Of a DNA stretch of 64,000 bases, positions 33,797 to 41,179 are shown piece by piece; the first letter of the stretch is position 1; each line of letters starts with the position of its first letter. The DNA lies in contig NZZG01000084.1 of NCBI GenBank assembly GCA_002698575.1, positions 20,344-84,343 of the forward strand, given 5' to 3'. The DNA is from Pimelobacter sp. (GTDB lineage: Bacteria; Actinomycetota; Actinomycetes; Propionibacteriales; Nocardioidaceae). The translations under genes and the position numbers were made by a program. The notes under the pieces were generated by a model. That model saw only the letters and a program-made list of their open reading frames with translations. It did not search any database and was not told the origin of the DNA.

Positions 33797-34720
33797 ATGA
33801 GCGCTGCCCGCCCGACCCTCGAGTTCTTCGACGACCCCGCTGCCTTCCTCGTCGCGGCGGATGGCTTCCTCGCCGCCCACCCGGTGCTGGTCACGGTGGT
33901 CTCCACGGTCACCGAGCGGTGTGCCCGGGGCGAGATCGCGCGGGGACCCGCGCCGCGCTGGTGGGTGATCGTGCGCGAGCACGACGAGGTCGTGGCCGTC
34001 GGCATGCGCACGGCTCCGGGCGGCGAGAGCCCGCCGTACCTGACCGCGATGTCGGACGACGCCGCGCTCGCGCTCGCCGGCGCCCTCGCGTCACGGGGCG
34101 AGTCCGTGACCCAGGTCAACGGCGCGCTGCCGGCCTGCCTCGTGGTCGCGCAGGAGACGGCGCGGTGGAGCGGCGGCACGGTCCGGATCATCGAGCACAC
34201 CCGGCTGCACCGCCTCGACGAGCTCCGCGAGCCGCCCCGACCCGGGGGCCGGTGCCGTGCGGCCACACCCGAGGACGTCGCGACGTGCCTGGACTGGTGG
34301 GAGGCCTTCGAGGTCGACGCGGCCGCGCAGGCCGGTCGACCCGCGCACGCCGCTCTCGAGCCGCAGGACGCCGACCTGATGCTGGCCCGGATCGAGCGTG
34401 GCGGCGTGCTGCTCTGGGAGGACGACCAGGGCGAGGTCGTCCACCTCACCGCCGCCAACCGGCCGTCGTACGGCGTGGTCCGGGTCGGTCCGGTCTACAC
34501 GCCCGCCGAGCAGCGCGGGCGGGGGTATGCGAGTGCCGCGGTGGCCGAGGTGGCGGCCGCGGCGCGGCGCGCGGGCCACGACGTCTGCCTCTTCACCGAC
34601 CAGGCCAACCCGGTCTCCAACAGGATCTACGCGGCGATCGGCTTCGTGCCGGTCGTCGACATGGCCCACGTCGAGATCGTCCGCGGAGCCGGACGCCTCA
34701 CCACACCAGGACCGGCTTGA
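33797..34720 (+). CDS. GNAT-family N-acetyltransferase
   Basis: A 307-residue protein with a C-terminal acetyl-CoA domain (about 225-300): the motif A segment [19 protein letters not shown] and the following [22 protein letters not shown]. The N-terminal 200 residues look like a degenerate second GNAT-like half, as in many two-domain actinobacterial members. The acceptor is unknown. ATG 33797 is chosen because TCGGAT ends 6 nt before it; no Shine-Dalgarno is seen. It is divergent from valS (124 nt apart) and its end overlaps the end of the alcohol dehydrogenase gene by 23 nt on the opposite strand. Confidence 0.85.
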   Translation: MSAARPTLEFFDDPAAFLVAADGFLAAHPVLVTVVSTVTERCARGEIARGPAPRWWVIVREHDEVVAVGMRTAPGGESPPYLTAMSDDAALALAGALASRGESVTQVNGALPACLVVAQETARWSGGTVRIIEHTRLHRLDELREPPRPGGRCRAATPEDVATCLDWWEAFEVDAAAQAGRPAHAALEPQDADLMLARIERGGVLLWEDDQGEVVHLTAANRPSYGVVRVGPVYTPAEQRGRGYASAAVAEVAAAARRAGHDVCLFTDQANPVSNRIYAAIGFVPVVDMAHVEIVRGAGRLTTPGPA

Positions 34721-35795
34721 CGGCGGCTCCCGAGGCCACGTCGGCGATCGCCTTCTCGATCTCCTCGAAGGAGTAGGTCGTCACCAGGTCGTCGACCCCG
34801 AAGTCGCCCGCCGCGCGCATCGCGAGCAGCCGCGGGATCATCTCCTGCGGATCGGACTCGCCCTCGATGGAGGAGCGGATGATCTTGCCGTTCTGGAGCA
34901 GGTCGATCGCGTCGATCGTGTACTCCTCGGGGCCGAGCCCGAGCGCCACCAGCGTGCCGCGGATCCGCAGTGACTGCTGGGCCTGCTTGACGACCTCGGA
35001 GACCGCGGTGGTGTCGATCGCGTACGACGCCCCGCCTCCGGTCAGCTCCTTGACCCTCTCCACCACGGACTGCTCGCCCAGCGTCGACGGGTCGACGACG
35101 ACGGCCCCGAACCCGGCGGCCACCTCGAGGCGGCTCGGCATCAGGTCGACGGCGACGACCGTCCCGCACCCGGCGGAGCGCGCGGCGACGATCGCGGCGA
35201 GGCCCACCGCGCCGCAGCCGAAGACGACCAGGCTGTCGTCGGGGCCGGGATCGAAGATGTTGAGCACCGTGCCCGCGCCGGTCTGGAAGCCGCAGCCGTA
35301 CGGCGCGACCGTCGCCAGGTCGAGGTCGGGATCGATGACGACGCAGTTGTCGGCGTAGGCGATCGCGTGCTTGGCCATGCTCGACTGGCCGAAGAAGGAG
35401 CCGTAGACGGGCGCGCCGTCGCGCTGGTGCGTGGTGGAGCCGTCCATCCGGAAACCCATGTAGTTGTACATCAGCGTGTTGTCGCAGTAGCCCACGAGAC
35501 CGTCGCGGCACATCTGGCACTCGCGGCACGAGCGGAAGCTGAGCAGCACGTGGTCGCCGACGGCGATGCCCGTGACGTCCGCCCCGACCTGCTCGACCAC
35601 GCCGGCGCCCTCGTGGCCGAAGACCCGGGGAAACATCTCGGCGGGCAGCTGGTCGCGCAGCGACAGGTCGGTGTGGCACACGCCCGTGGCGACGATGCGC
35701 ACGAGGACCTCGTCGGCGCGGGGCTCGTCGAGGTCGACCTCGACGAGCTGGAACGGGCCGCCGGGGGACTCGACGATGGCAACAGTGGTCTTCAT
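34698..35795 (-). CDS. Zinc-dependent alcohol dehydrogenase
   Basis: A 365-residue medium-chain (MDR) alcohol dehydrogenase. The catalytic zinc ligands are in GVCHTDLSLRD and FGHEGAGVVEQVG, with a third in PYGCGFQTG. The structural-zinc cluster is intact (C-x2-C-x2-C-x7-C in SCRECQMCRDGLVGYC). The nucleotide fold has VVFGCGAVGLAAIVAARSAG. It resembles benzyl/aryl-alcohol or NDMA-type dehydrogenases; the substrate is unknown. It lies 10 nt downstream of the DUF4334 gene and is probably co-transcribed from the KstR-like promoter at 36280-36297, which would point to steroid or lipid metabolism. The last 23 nt overlap the GNAT gene end. Confidence 0.92.
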   Translation of the reverse strand: MKTTVAIVESPGGPFQLVEVDLDEPRADEVLVRIVATGVCHTDLSLRDQLPAEMFPRVFGHEGAGVVEQVGADVTGIAVGDHVLLSFRSCRECQMCRDGLVGYCDNTLMYNYMGFRMDGSTTHQRDGAPVYGSFFGQSSMAKHAIAYADNCVVIDPDLDLATVAPYGCGFQTGAGTVLNIFDPGPDDSLVVFGCGAVGLAAIVAARSAGCGTVVAVDLMPSRLEVAAGFGAVVVDPSTLGEQSVVERVKELTGGGASYAIDTTAVSEVVKQAQQSLRIRGTLVALGLGPEEYTIDAIDLLQNGKIIRSSIEGESDPQEMIPRLLAMRAAGDFGVDDLVTTYSFEEIEKAIADVASGAAVKPVLVW

Positions 35796-35805
35796 GAGCA
35801 GGGGG

Positions 35806-36273
35806 TCACTCTCTCTCGAGCCAGAAGTAGTACAGGTCGGAGACGCCGAAGGCGGCCTCCAGCTTGCCGTTCATGATCCCCATGAGCGTGGTGTCGTCGA
35901 CGCGCTTGAAGTGGTCGAGGACCGGCATCTTGTCGTAGACCATCGTGGCCGTGCTCTCGCCGCGGAACTCGACGGGCCACAGGCTGGCCTCACCGCCGCC
36001 GCCCGCCTTGAGGTGGGAGAACAGTGCCCCGTCGGCGTCGCGACAGATCAGTGGCTGCGCGTCGAGCGGGCCGTGGAAGCGCTTGCCGTGCCAGCCCACC
36101 TGCTCCAGCACCGTGCTGGCGAGGTGACCGGTGGCGAAGTCACCGCCGCGCCAGTCGCCGAGGATCTCGGCAACGGTGACCGGAGTGAGGGCTGCCCACA
36201 GGATGTCGAGGTCGTCGGGGTCGACGTGGGTGGCGTCGCGGAAGCGCCGGAAGTCGGCGGTGACGTCGGTCAT
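35806..36273 (-). CDS. GXWXG/DUF4334 domain protein
   Basis: A 155-residue protein with an N-terminal GXWXG motif (LGDWRGGDFATGH, about residues 39-50) and a DUF4334-like C-terminal part (ATMVYDKMPVLDHFKRVDDTTLMGIMNGK, about 110-138). The family function is unknown; the shape recalls lipocalin-like ligand carriers. ATG 36273 is preceded by TAGGTT with a 6-nt gap and by GTGACA 18 nt further up, so the transcript is probably leaderless. A perfect KstR-type operator covers this promoter. The alcohol dehydrogenase gene follows after 10 nt. Confidence 0.8.
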   Translation of the reverse strand: MTDVTADFRRFRDATHVDPDDLDILWAALTPVTVAEILGDWRGGDFATGHLASTVLEQVGWHGKRFHGPLDAQPLICRDADGALFSHLKAGGGGEASLWPVEFRGESTATMVYDKMPVLDHFKRVDDTTLMGIMNGKLEAAFGVSDLYYFWLERE

Positions 36274-36279
36274 GGGATC

Positions 36280-36297
36280 AACCTAGAACGTGTTGCA
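36280..36297 (-). promoter_or_regulatory. KstR-like operator in the DUF4334-ADH promoter
   Basis: TAGAACGTGTTGCA (36284-36297, plus strand) fits TNNAACNNGTTNNA, the operator of KstR, the TetR-type repressor of cholesterol catabolism, at every fixed position. It overlaps the minus-strand -10 (TAGGTT, 36280-36285) and lies just inside the -35 (GTGACA at 36304-36309). A bound repressor would block transcription of the DUF4334-ADH pair. Confidence 0.6.
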
Positions 36298-36370
36298 GTT
36301 TGCTGTCACCAGATGGAGGAGATGCGTCGATGTCGGTCTCTGCCGCCACCGCCCTAGACTCGCGGGCGAG

Positions 36371-37774
36371 ATGTCCGACATGAGTGCTGCCCCCGCCGTC
36401 CCCGACGCCCCCCGGCTCGCCGAGACCTACGCCGAGGTCGAGGACGCGCTGCTCTCCCGCTGGCCGGAGAGCAGGCTGGAGCCGTCCCTGGACCGGATCC
36501 GGGCATTCTGCGAGGTGCTCGGCGACCCGCAACACTCCTTCCGCTCGATCCACCTGACCGGCACCAACGGCAAGACGTCGACGTCGCGGATGATCGACAC
36601 CCTGCTGCGCGCCCTCGAGCTGCGCACGGGTCGTTTCACCTCGCCGCACGTCGAGCGGATGAGCGAGCGGATCAGCATCGACGGCGAGCCGCTGGGCGAC
36701 GAGGAGTTCGTGCGCGCCTTCAACGACGTGGCCCCCTACACGCACCTCGTCGACAGCGACCAGCCCTTCCCGCTGTCGTTCTTCGAGACGGTCGTCGCGA
36801 TGGCCTACGCCGCCTTCGCCGACGCTCCCGTCGACGTCGCGGTCGTCGAGGTCGGCATGGGAGGCACCTGGGACGCCACCAACGTGATCGATGCCGACGT
36901 GGCCGTCGTGCTGCCCGTGTCCGTCGACCACACGTCGTACCTCGGCGAGAACCCGGGGGCGATCGCCCGCGAGAAGGCCGGGATCATCAAGCCCGACTCG
37001 ATCGTCGTGATGGCCGAGCAGCCCCTCGACGCCGCCACGGTGCTGCTGGAGCGAGCCCAGGAGGTCGGCGCCACGGTGGCGCGCGAGGGTCTCGAGTTCG
37101 GCGTGGTCTCGCGCGTCGCAGCCGTCGGCGGCCAGGTGGTCACCCTCCAGGGCCTGCGCGGGCGCTACGACGAGGTCTTCCTGCCGCTCTTCGGTGCCCA
37201 CCAGGCGCAGAACGCCGCCGTGGCGCTGGCCGCCGTGGAGGCCTTCGCCGGCGACGCTGAGCTCGACGACGAGCTGGTGCGCGCCGCCTTCGCCGAGGTC
37301 ACCTCGCCCGGTCGGCTCGAGGTGATCCGTCGTAGCCCGACGATCGTGCTCGACGCGGCCCACAACCCGGCCGGAGCCCGGGCGACCGCTGCGGCCCTGG
37401 AGGACTCCTTCCAGTTCGCACCGCTGATCGGGGTCGTGGGCGTGATGGCGGACAAGGACCACGAGGGGGTGCTGGCCGCCTTCGAGCCCCACCTGGCGCA
37501 CGTCATCTGCACCCAGAGCTCCACCGAGCGTGCCCTACCCGCACAGGCGCTCGCCGAGGCGGCGCTGGACGTCTTCGACGAGGACCGGGTCACCGTGGTC
37601 CCGGACCTCGCCGCCGCCATCGAGGCCGCCGCCACGCTCGCCGAGGCGGGCGAGGCGTTCGGCAGCCCGCTGGGCTCCGGAGCCGTGCTGGTCACCGGTT
37701 CGGTCGTCACGGTCGGCGAGGCCCGCTCCCTGCTGACCCGGGGCAGGTCAGGCGCGCGGGACGCGCAGTCGTGA
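36371..37774 (+). CDS. folC: Folylpolyglutamate/dihydrofolate synthase
   Basis: A 467-residue Mur-ligase-like enzyme that adds Glu to dihydropteroate and to folates. The P-loop is IHLTGTNGKTSTSRM (about residues 62-76), followed by VAVVEVGMGGTWDATN, VDHTSYLGENPGAIAREKAGI, and the C-terminal domain start TIVLDAAHNPAGARAT. ATG 36371 is 10 nt after TAGACT (36355-36360); ATG 36380 is a close alternative. It overlaps the next gene by 4 nt (GTGA) and is normally found in this order with DUF4233 and ndk. Often valS precedes folC directly; here four other genes or sites separate them. Confidence 0.95.
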   Translation: MSDMSAAPAVPDAPRLAETYAEVEDALLSRWPESRLEPSLDRIRAFCEVLGDPQHSFRSIHLTGTNGKTSTSRMIDTLLRALELRTGRFTSPHVERMSERISIDGEPLGDEEFVRAFNDVAPYTHLVDSDQPFPLSFFETVVAMAYAAFADAPVDVAVVEVGMGGTWDATNVIDADVAVVLPVSVDHTSYLGENPGAIAREKAGIIKPDSIVVMAEQPLDAATVLLERAQEVGATVAREGLEFGVVSRVAAVGGQVVTLQGLRGRYDEVFLPLFGAHQAQNAAVALAAVEAFAGDAELDDELVRAAFAEVTSPGRLEVIRRSPTIVLDAAHNPAGARATAAALEDSFQFAPLIGVVGVMADKDHEGVLAAFEPHLAHVICTQSSTERALPAQALAEAALDVFDEDRVTVVPDLAAAIEAAATLAEAGEAFGSPLGSGAVLVTGSVVTVGEARSLLTRGRSGARDAQS

Positions 37775-38142
37775 GCGAGCGCGAGCGGTCGCCGCGCCGC
37801 GGCATGTGCTCGGCCGTGCTCTTCCTCGAAGCGATCACCCTCGGTCTCAGCACCCCGGTGATGATCGCGGTCGCCGACGTCTCACCCGCCGTCGCGCTGC
37901 CGGTCGGGCTGGGGCTGGCCCTGCTCAGCATCGTGGCCTCGGGCCTGCTGCGGGCCGAGTGGGCCTACGGCCTGGGCTGGGCCATCCAGGGAGCCGCGGT
38001 CGTGCTCGGCTTCCTGGTCACCACGATGTTCTTCCTCGGGGCCGTCTTCGCCCTGCTGTGGGGCTCGGCCGACCTGCTCGGCCGCAAGATCGAGCGCGAG
38101 CGCGCCGAGGCCTACGCCCGCTTCGACGCCGAGCAGGCCTGA
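37771..38142 (+). CDS. DUF4233 membrane protein
   Basis: A 123-residue protein with about four hydrophobic helices (residues 12-95: MCSAVLFLEAITLGLSTP, ALPVGLGLALLSIVASGLL, GWAIQGAAVVLGFLVTTMFFLGAVFALLW) and a charged C-terminal helix. This is the DUF4233 family, encoded next to folC across actinobacteria; function unknown. The GTG start overlaps the folC stop by 4 nt, so the two are translationally coupled. The stop is 12 nt from the end of the convergent MocR gene. Confidence 0.88.
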   Translation: MSERERSPRRGMCSAVLFLEAITLGLSTPVMIAVADVSPAVALPVGLGLALLSIVASGLLRAEWAYGLGWAIQGAAVVLGFLVTTMFFLGAVFALLWGSADLLGRKIERERAEAYARFDAEQA

Positions 38143-38154
38143 GACCCGGACCGC

Positions 38155-39489
38155 TCACCCGTCCTCGAGTCCGCGCGCCAGCGCGGCCAGGGCGGCGTCC
38201 AGCTCGGCGTCGGTGACACCGCCGAACCCCACGACGAGGCCGGTCAGCTCCGAGCTGCGGCAGTAGTCGGCGAGCAGGTTCACCTCGAAGCCGGCCCGGC
38301 GCGCGGCCGCCTGCGCGGCGAGCGCCCGGTCGTGGGGGAGCAGCCACGTCGAGTACATCCCCGCCACCGGGCCGGCCGGGATCGCGTACGGCGTCAGGGC
38401 GGCCGAGACGCGCGGTGCGCGCTCGGCGTACACGCGACGGGCGGAGCGCACGACCTGGTCGACGTAGCCGTCGCGCAGCAGCGCGAGGAAGGCCCGCTGC
38501 ACCGGCCAGGAGACGCCGTCGTGCCGCACCTCGCGGGCGCGGCAGATCGTCTCCAGCAGGGGTGCGGGTGCGAGGAGCCACCCGAGGCGGAGCGAGGGCG
38601 CCACCGACTTGGAGGCGGTGCCGAGGTAGGCGACGTGCTCACGGTCCAGGGAGGCCAGCGCCGGCACCGGGGCGACGTCGTAGCGGAACTCGGAGTCGTA
38701 GTCGTCCTCGACCACCACCGCTCCCGCTGCTCGCGCCCCGGCCAGCAGTCCGAGCCGCCGGTCGGCCGACATCACGTGGCCCAACGGGTGCTGGTGGGCG
38801 GGCGTGACGTAGGCGGCCGCGAGGCCGGCGAGAGACGTCAGCGGCTGCCCGGCCGGTACGTCGTGCACCTCGCGGTGGGCCGAGCGCACGGTCTCGGCCG
38901 CGGCGCGGTAGCCGGGGTCCTCGACGGCGACCGGGCCCGGGGGCAGGGCGTCGAGGAGATGGCGCAACCCGTCGGTGGTGCCGCCGGTGATGAGCACCTC
39001 GTCGGGCTCGCACGGGACTCCACGGGTGCGGGTGAGCCGCTCGGCCAGGGCGCTGCGGAGGGCGAGCAGGCCGCGCGGGTCGTCGTACCCGCGCGGTGGG
39101 GTGGCCGCCGAGACCTCACGCCAGGCGCGGCGCCACCCGGCGCGGTGGCGGGGGTCGATCCACGGGGTCCCCGTGTCGAGGCGGATCCGCGACGCGGTCG
39201 AGGTGGGGGACGCCTGCGGTCGAGGGCGCGCCACCGGTGCGGCCTCCGACCCGACGTAGGTGCCGGAGCCGCGACGCGCCTCGAGCCACCCCTCGGCGAC
39301 CAGCTGCTCGTAGGCCTGCTCGGTGACCGAGCGGGAGACGCCGAGGTCGGCGGCCAGGGCCCGCGAGCTCGGGAGACGCGTCCCGCGGGTGAAGGTGCCG
39401 TCCTGGACGAGACGGCGGATCCGCTCGGAGAGCTGGCGTCCCAGGGGGACCGAGCTGTCACGATCGAGTCGGACCGGGAGGGTGGGCAT
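38155..39489 (-). CDS. MocR/PdxR-type GntR regulator with an aminotransferase domain
   Basis: A 444-residue regulator. The N-terminal winged helix is GntR-like (VPLGRQLSERIRRLVQDGT, RLPSSRALAADLGVSRSVTEQAYEQL; residues about 14-70). A linker leads to a fold-type I aminotransferase domain (about 105-440) with the PLP-binding Lys294 in YLGTASKSVAPSLRLGWL and the PLP Asp/Tyr region VVEDDYDSEFRYD. Such proteins sense PLP or an amino compound and often control vitamin B6 or amino-acid genes. The divergent neighbour is a PNPOx-like flavoprotein, and a perfect 20-bp palindrome lies between their starts. This suggests that it regulates itself and that gene. Confidence 0.9.
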   Translation of the reverse strand: MPTLPVRLDRDSSVPLGRQLSERIRRLVQDGTFTRGTRLPSSRALAADLGVSRSVTEQAYEQLVAEGWLEARRGSGTYVGSEAAPVARPRPQASPTSTASRIRLDTGTPWIDPRHRAGWRRAWREVSAATPPRGYDDPRGLLALRSALAERLTRTRGVPCEPDEVLITGGTTDGLRHLLDALPPGPVAVEDPGYRAAAETVRSAHREVHDVPAGQPLTSLAGLAAAYVTPAHQHPLGHVMSADRRLGLLAGARAAGAVVVEDDYDSEFRYDVAPVPALASLDREHVAYLGTASKSVAPSLRLGWLLAPAPLLETICRAREVRHDGVSWPVQRAFLALLRDGYVDQVVRSARRVYAERAPRVSAALTPYAIPAGPVAGMYSTWLLPHDRALAAQAAARRAGFEVNLLADYCRSSELTGLVVGFGGVTDAELDAALAALARGLEDG

Positions 39490-39516
39490 GAGTGTCCTGC
39501 TCGACTAGACGCCTTG

Positions 39517-39536
39517 TGGCCTGCTGGTGCAGGCCA
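39517..39536. promoter_or_regulatory. 20-bp palindrome between the MocR gene and the PNPOx-like gene
   Basis: TGGCCTGC-TGGT-GCAGGCCA has perfect 8-bp arms. It lies in the 68-nt divergent gap, where the -35 of the plus-strand gene would be (its -10, CAGGAT, is at 39546-39551). It is the obvious candidate operator of the adjacent MocR-type regulator. No other inverted repeat of this size is in the gap. Confidence 0.6.
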
Positions 39537-39557
39537 TTTTCCTGTCAGGATCGGCCC

Positions 39558-40262
39558 GTGTCCACACCCGCCCCGTCCCTCTCCCCGTCCCTCTCCCCGA
39601 CCGAGCGCACCACGGTGCGCCGCGGCAGCAACCGCGTCGTCGCCGACCGGGCCGCGCTGCACGCCCTGCTCGACACCGCCCTGGTGGCCCACCTCGGCGT
39701 CGACGTGGGAGAGCACCCCGTCGTCCTGCCCGTGGCCTTCGCCGTGGATCCGGACGGCCCGGACGACTCCGGGACCCTCTACATCCACGGCTCTGTGGCG
39801 GCTCGCTGGCTCACCGCCTCGAGCACGACCACCGTGTGCGTCACCGTCACCGAGCTGGACGGCCTGGTCGCGGCGCGCTCGGGCTTCCACCACTCGATGA
39901 ACTACCGCTCCGCCGTCGTCATCGGCGCGGCCCGCCTGGTCGAGGACCCGGCGGAGAAGTCGCACGCGCTCTCGCTCACGGTCGACCACATGGTCCCCGG
40001 TCGCGCCGCGACCCTGCGTCCGCCCACCCGCAAGGAGCTGGCGGCGACGTCGGTGCTCGCCGTACCGCTGCGCGAGGCGTCGATGAAGCAGCGCGACGGC
40101 GACCCCGTGGACGAGCCCGAGGACGTCGAGGCGGCGGCGTGGGCCGGTGTCATCCCGGTACGACGCGTGGCCGGTGCGCCGCTGTCGGCCCGCGACTCCC
40201 ACGACCAGGTGCCGGCCGACGTGACCGCCCGGGCGGTGGGGCTGTCCGACGCCATAGGCTGA
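39558..40262 (+). CDS. Pyridoxamine 5'-phosphate oxidase-like (FMN-binding split barrel) protein
   Basis: A 234-residue protein of the PNPOx-like/flavin-nucleotide-binding family (NimA-related). Blocks are ADRAALHALLDTALVAHLGV, HPVVLPVAFAV, LYIHGSVAARWLT, and SMNYRSAVVIGAARLV. Members bind FMN or F420 and are often of unknown substrate. The Pro/Ser-rich N terminus (STPAPSLSPSLSPTE) is a low-complexity start. GTG 39558 is chosen because CAGGAT ends 6 nt before it. It is divergent from a MocR regulator and 5 nt upstream of ndk. True PdxH activity is doubtful; the family is broad. Confidence 0.85.
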   Translation: MSTPAPSLSPSLSPTERTTVRRGSNRVVADRAALHALLDTALVAHLGVDVGEHPVVLPVAFAVDPDGPDDSGTLYIHGSVAARWLTASSTTTVCVTVTELDGLVAARSGFHHSMNYRSAVVIGAARLVEDPAEKSHALSLTVDHMVPGRAATLRPPTRKELAATSVLAVPLREASMKQRDGDPVDEPEDVEAAAWAGVIPVRRVAGAPLSARDSHDQVPADVTARAVGLSDAIG

Positions 40263-40267
40263 TCACC

Positions 40268-40675
40268 ATGACCCAGCGCACTCTCGTCCTGCTCAAGCCC
40301 GACACCGTCCGTCGGGGACTCGTGGGGGAGGTGCTGTCGCGCTTCGAGGCCAAGGGGCTCTCGATCGTGGCGATGGAGCACCGCACCATCGACGGCGACC
40401 TGGCCGACGCGCACTACGCCGAGCACGTCGAGCGCGACTTCTACCCGCCGCTGCGGGCCTTCGCCACCAGCGGACCGCTGGTGGCGCTGGTGCTGGAGGG
40501 CGACGAGGCGATCGACGTCGTGCGCGCCATCAACGGCGCGACCGACGGCCGCAAGGCGGCCCCCGGCACCATCCGCGGCGACCTGTCGCTGTCCAACCGC
40601 GAGAACCTCGTGCACGCCTCCGACTCCGAGGAGTCGTCGGCGCGCGAGATCGGGCTGTGGTTCCCGGGGCTCTGA
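40268..40675 (+). CDS. ndk: Nucleoside diphosphate kinase
   Basis: A 135-residue enzyme that passes phosphate from ATP to other nucleoside diphosphates through a phosphohistidine. TLVLLKPDTVRRGLVGEVL starts the fold and the catalytic His116 is in ENLVHASDSEESSARE. Length is typical. ATG 40268 follows TAGGCT (40255-40260) with a 7-nt gap, so it may have a leaderless promoter of its own inside the end of the previous gene; the gap to that gene is 5 nt. Confidence 0.96.
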   Translation: MTQRTLVLLKPDTVRRGLVGEVLSRFEAKGLSIVAMEHRTIDGDLADAHYAEHVERDFYPPLRAFATSGPLVALVLEGDEAIDVVRAINGATDGRKAAPGTIRGDLSLSNRENLVHASDSEESSAREIGLWFPGL

Positions 40676-40822
40676 CAGCCCCCTGCCAGGACCCGCCACC
40701 GTGACGTGAGGGTGCGCTGAGTCGGGCCACGAGTCGCCCACAGGGACCAGCGGGCCGGCGTTCCTGCACAGTCGCGTCCGGCGCCGGTGTCGGGGTCGGT
40801 CGGACCCGGGCACGGTCGGTGC

Positions 40823-41179
40823 ATGCACACCGACGCGCACCGCACGACCGGTCCACCCACCACCCCGTCGGCTCCCGAGATGGCCATGGTCCCCACGTCG
40901 GTGGGGCGTGCCTCCCGGGAGTGGGACGAGCAGCACGTCGACCTGCGGGCCGCCGCGGGCCAGGTCGCCGAGGCCTCGACGGCGGGCTTCACCCCTCCGG
41001 TCGCCCACGCGGCGGCAGCCTTTCTCGATGCCTGGACCGCTCACACGGCCGCGATCGCCCAGGGCTGCGAGGTGCAGGCCGACGCGATGCGTGCGGCGAT
41101 CACCGACTGGCTCGACAGGGACGCAGGGAGCGCGGCCCGGGGCTGGGCGCTGCTCGGCTTCGTGGAGGAGCTGCGATGA
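40823..41179 (+). CDS. Small EspC-like/WXG100-like helical protein
   Basis: A 118-residue all-helical protein without a signal peptide. The pattern (VGRASREWDEQHVDLRAAAGQ, an AHAAAAFLDAWTAHTAAIAQGC helix with a central Trp, then ADAMRAAITDWLDRDAGSAARG) resembles EspC-type substrates of type VII (ESX) secretion rather than the strict WXG pair. It overlaps the following hydrolase gene by 4 nt (ATGA), so the two are made together and may be exported as a pair or complex. No ESX machinery gene is in the window. ATG 40823 has no strong Shine-Dalgarno. Confidence 0.65.
   Translation: MHTDAHRTTGPPTTPSAPEMAMVPTSVGRASREWDEQHVDLRAAAGQVAEASTAGFTPPVAHAAAAFLDAWTAHTAAIAQGCEVQADAMRAAITDWLDRDAGSAARGWALLGFVEELR

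Noticed and set aside
33673-34458. N-terminal extension of valS to about 1134 residues
   Set aside because: The extra residues lie opposite the GNAT gene and are not synthetase-like; a -10 hexamer lies 7 nt before the ATG at 33672.
39558-40262. Naming the PNPOx-like gene pdxH
   Set aside because: The family is broad and the sequence looks closer to NimA/flavin-nucleotide-binding members than to true PdxH.
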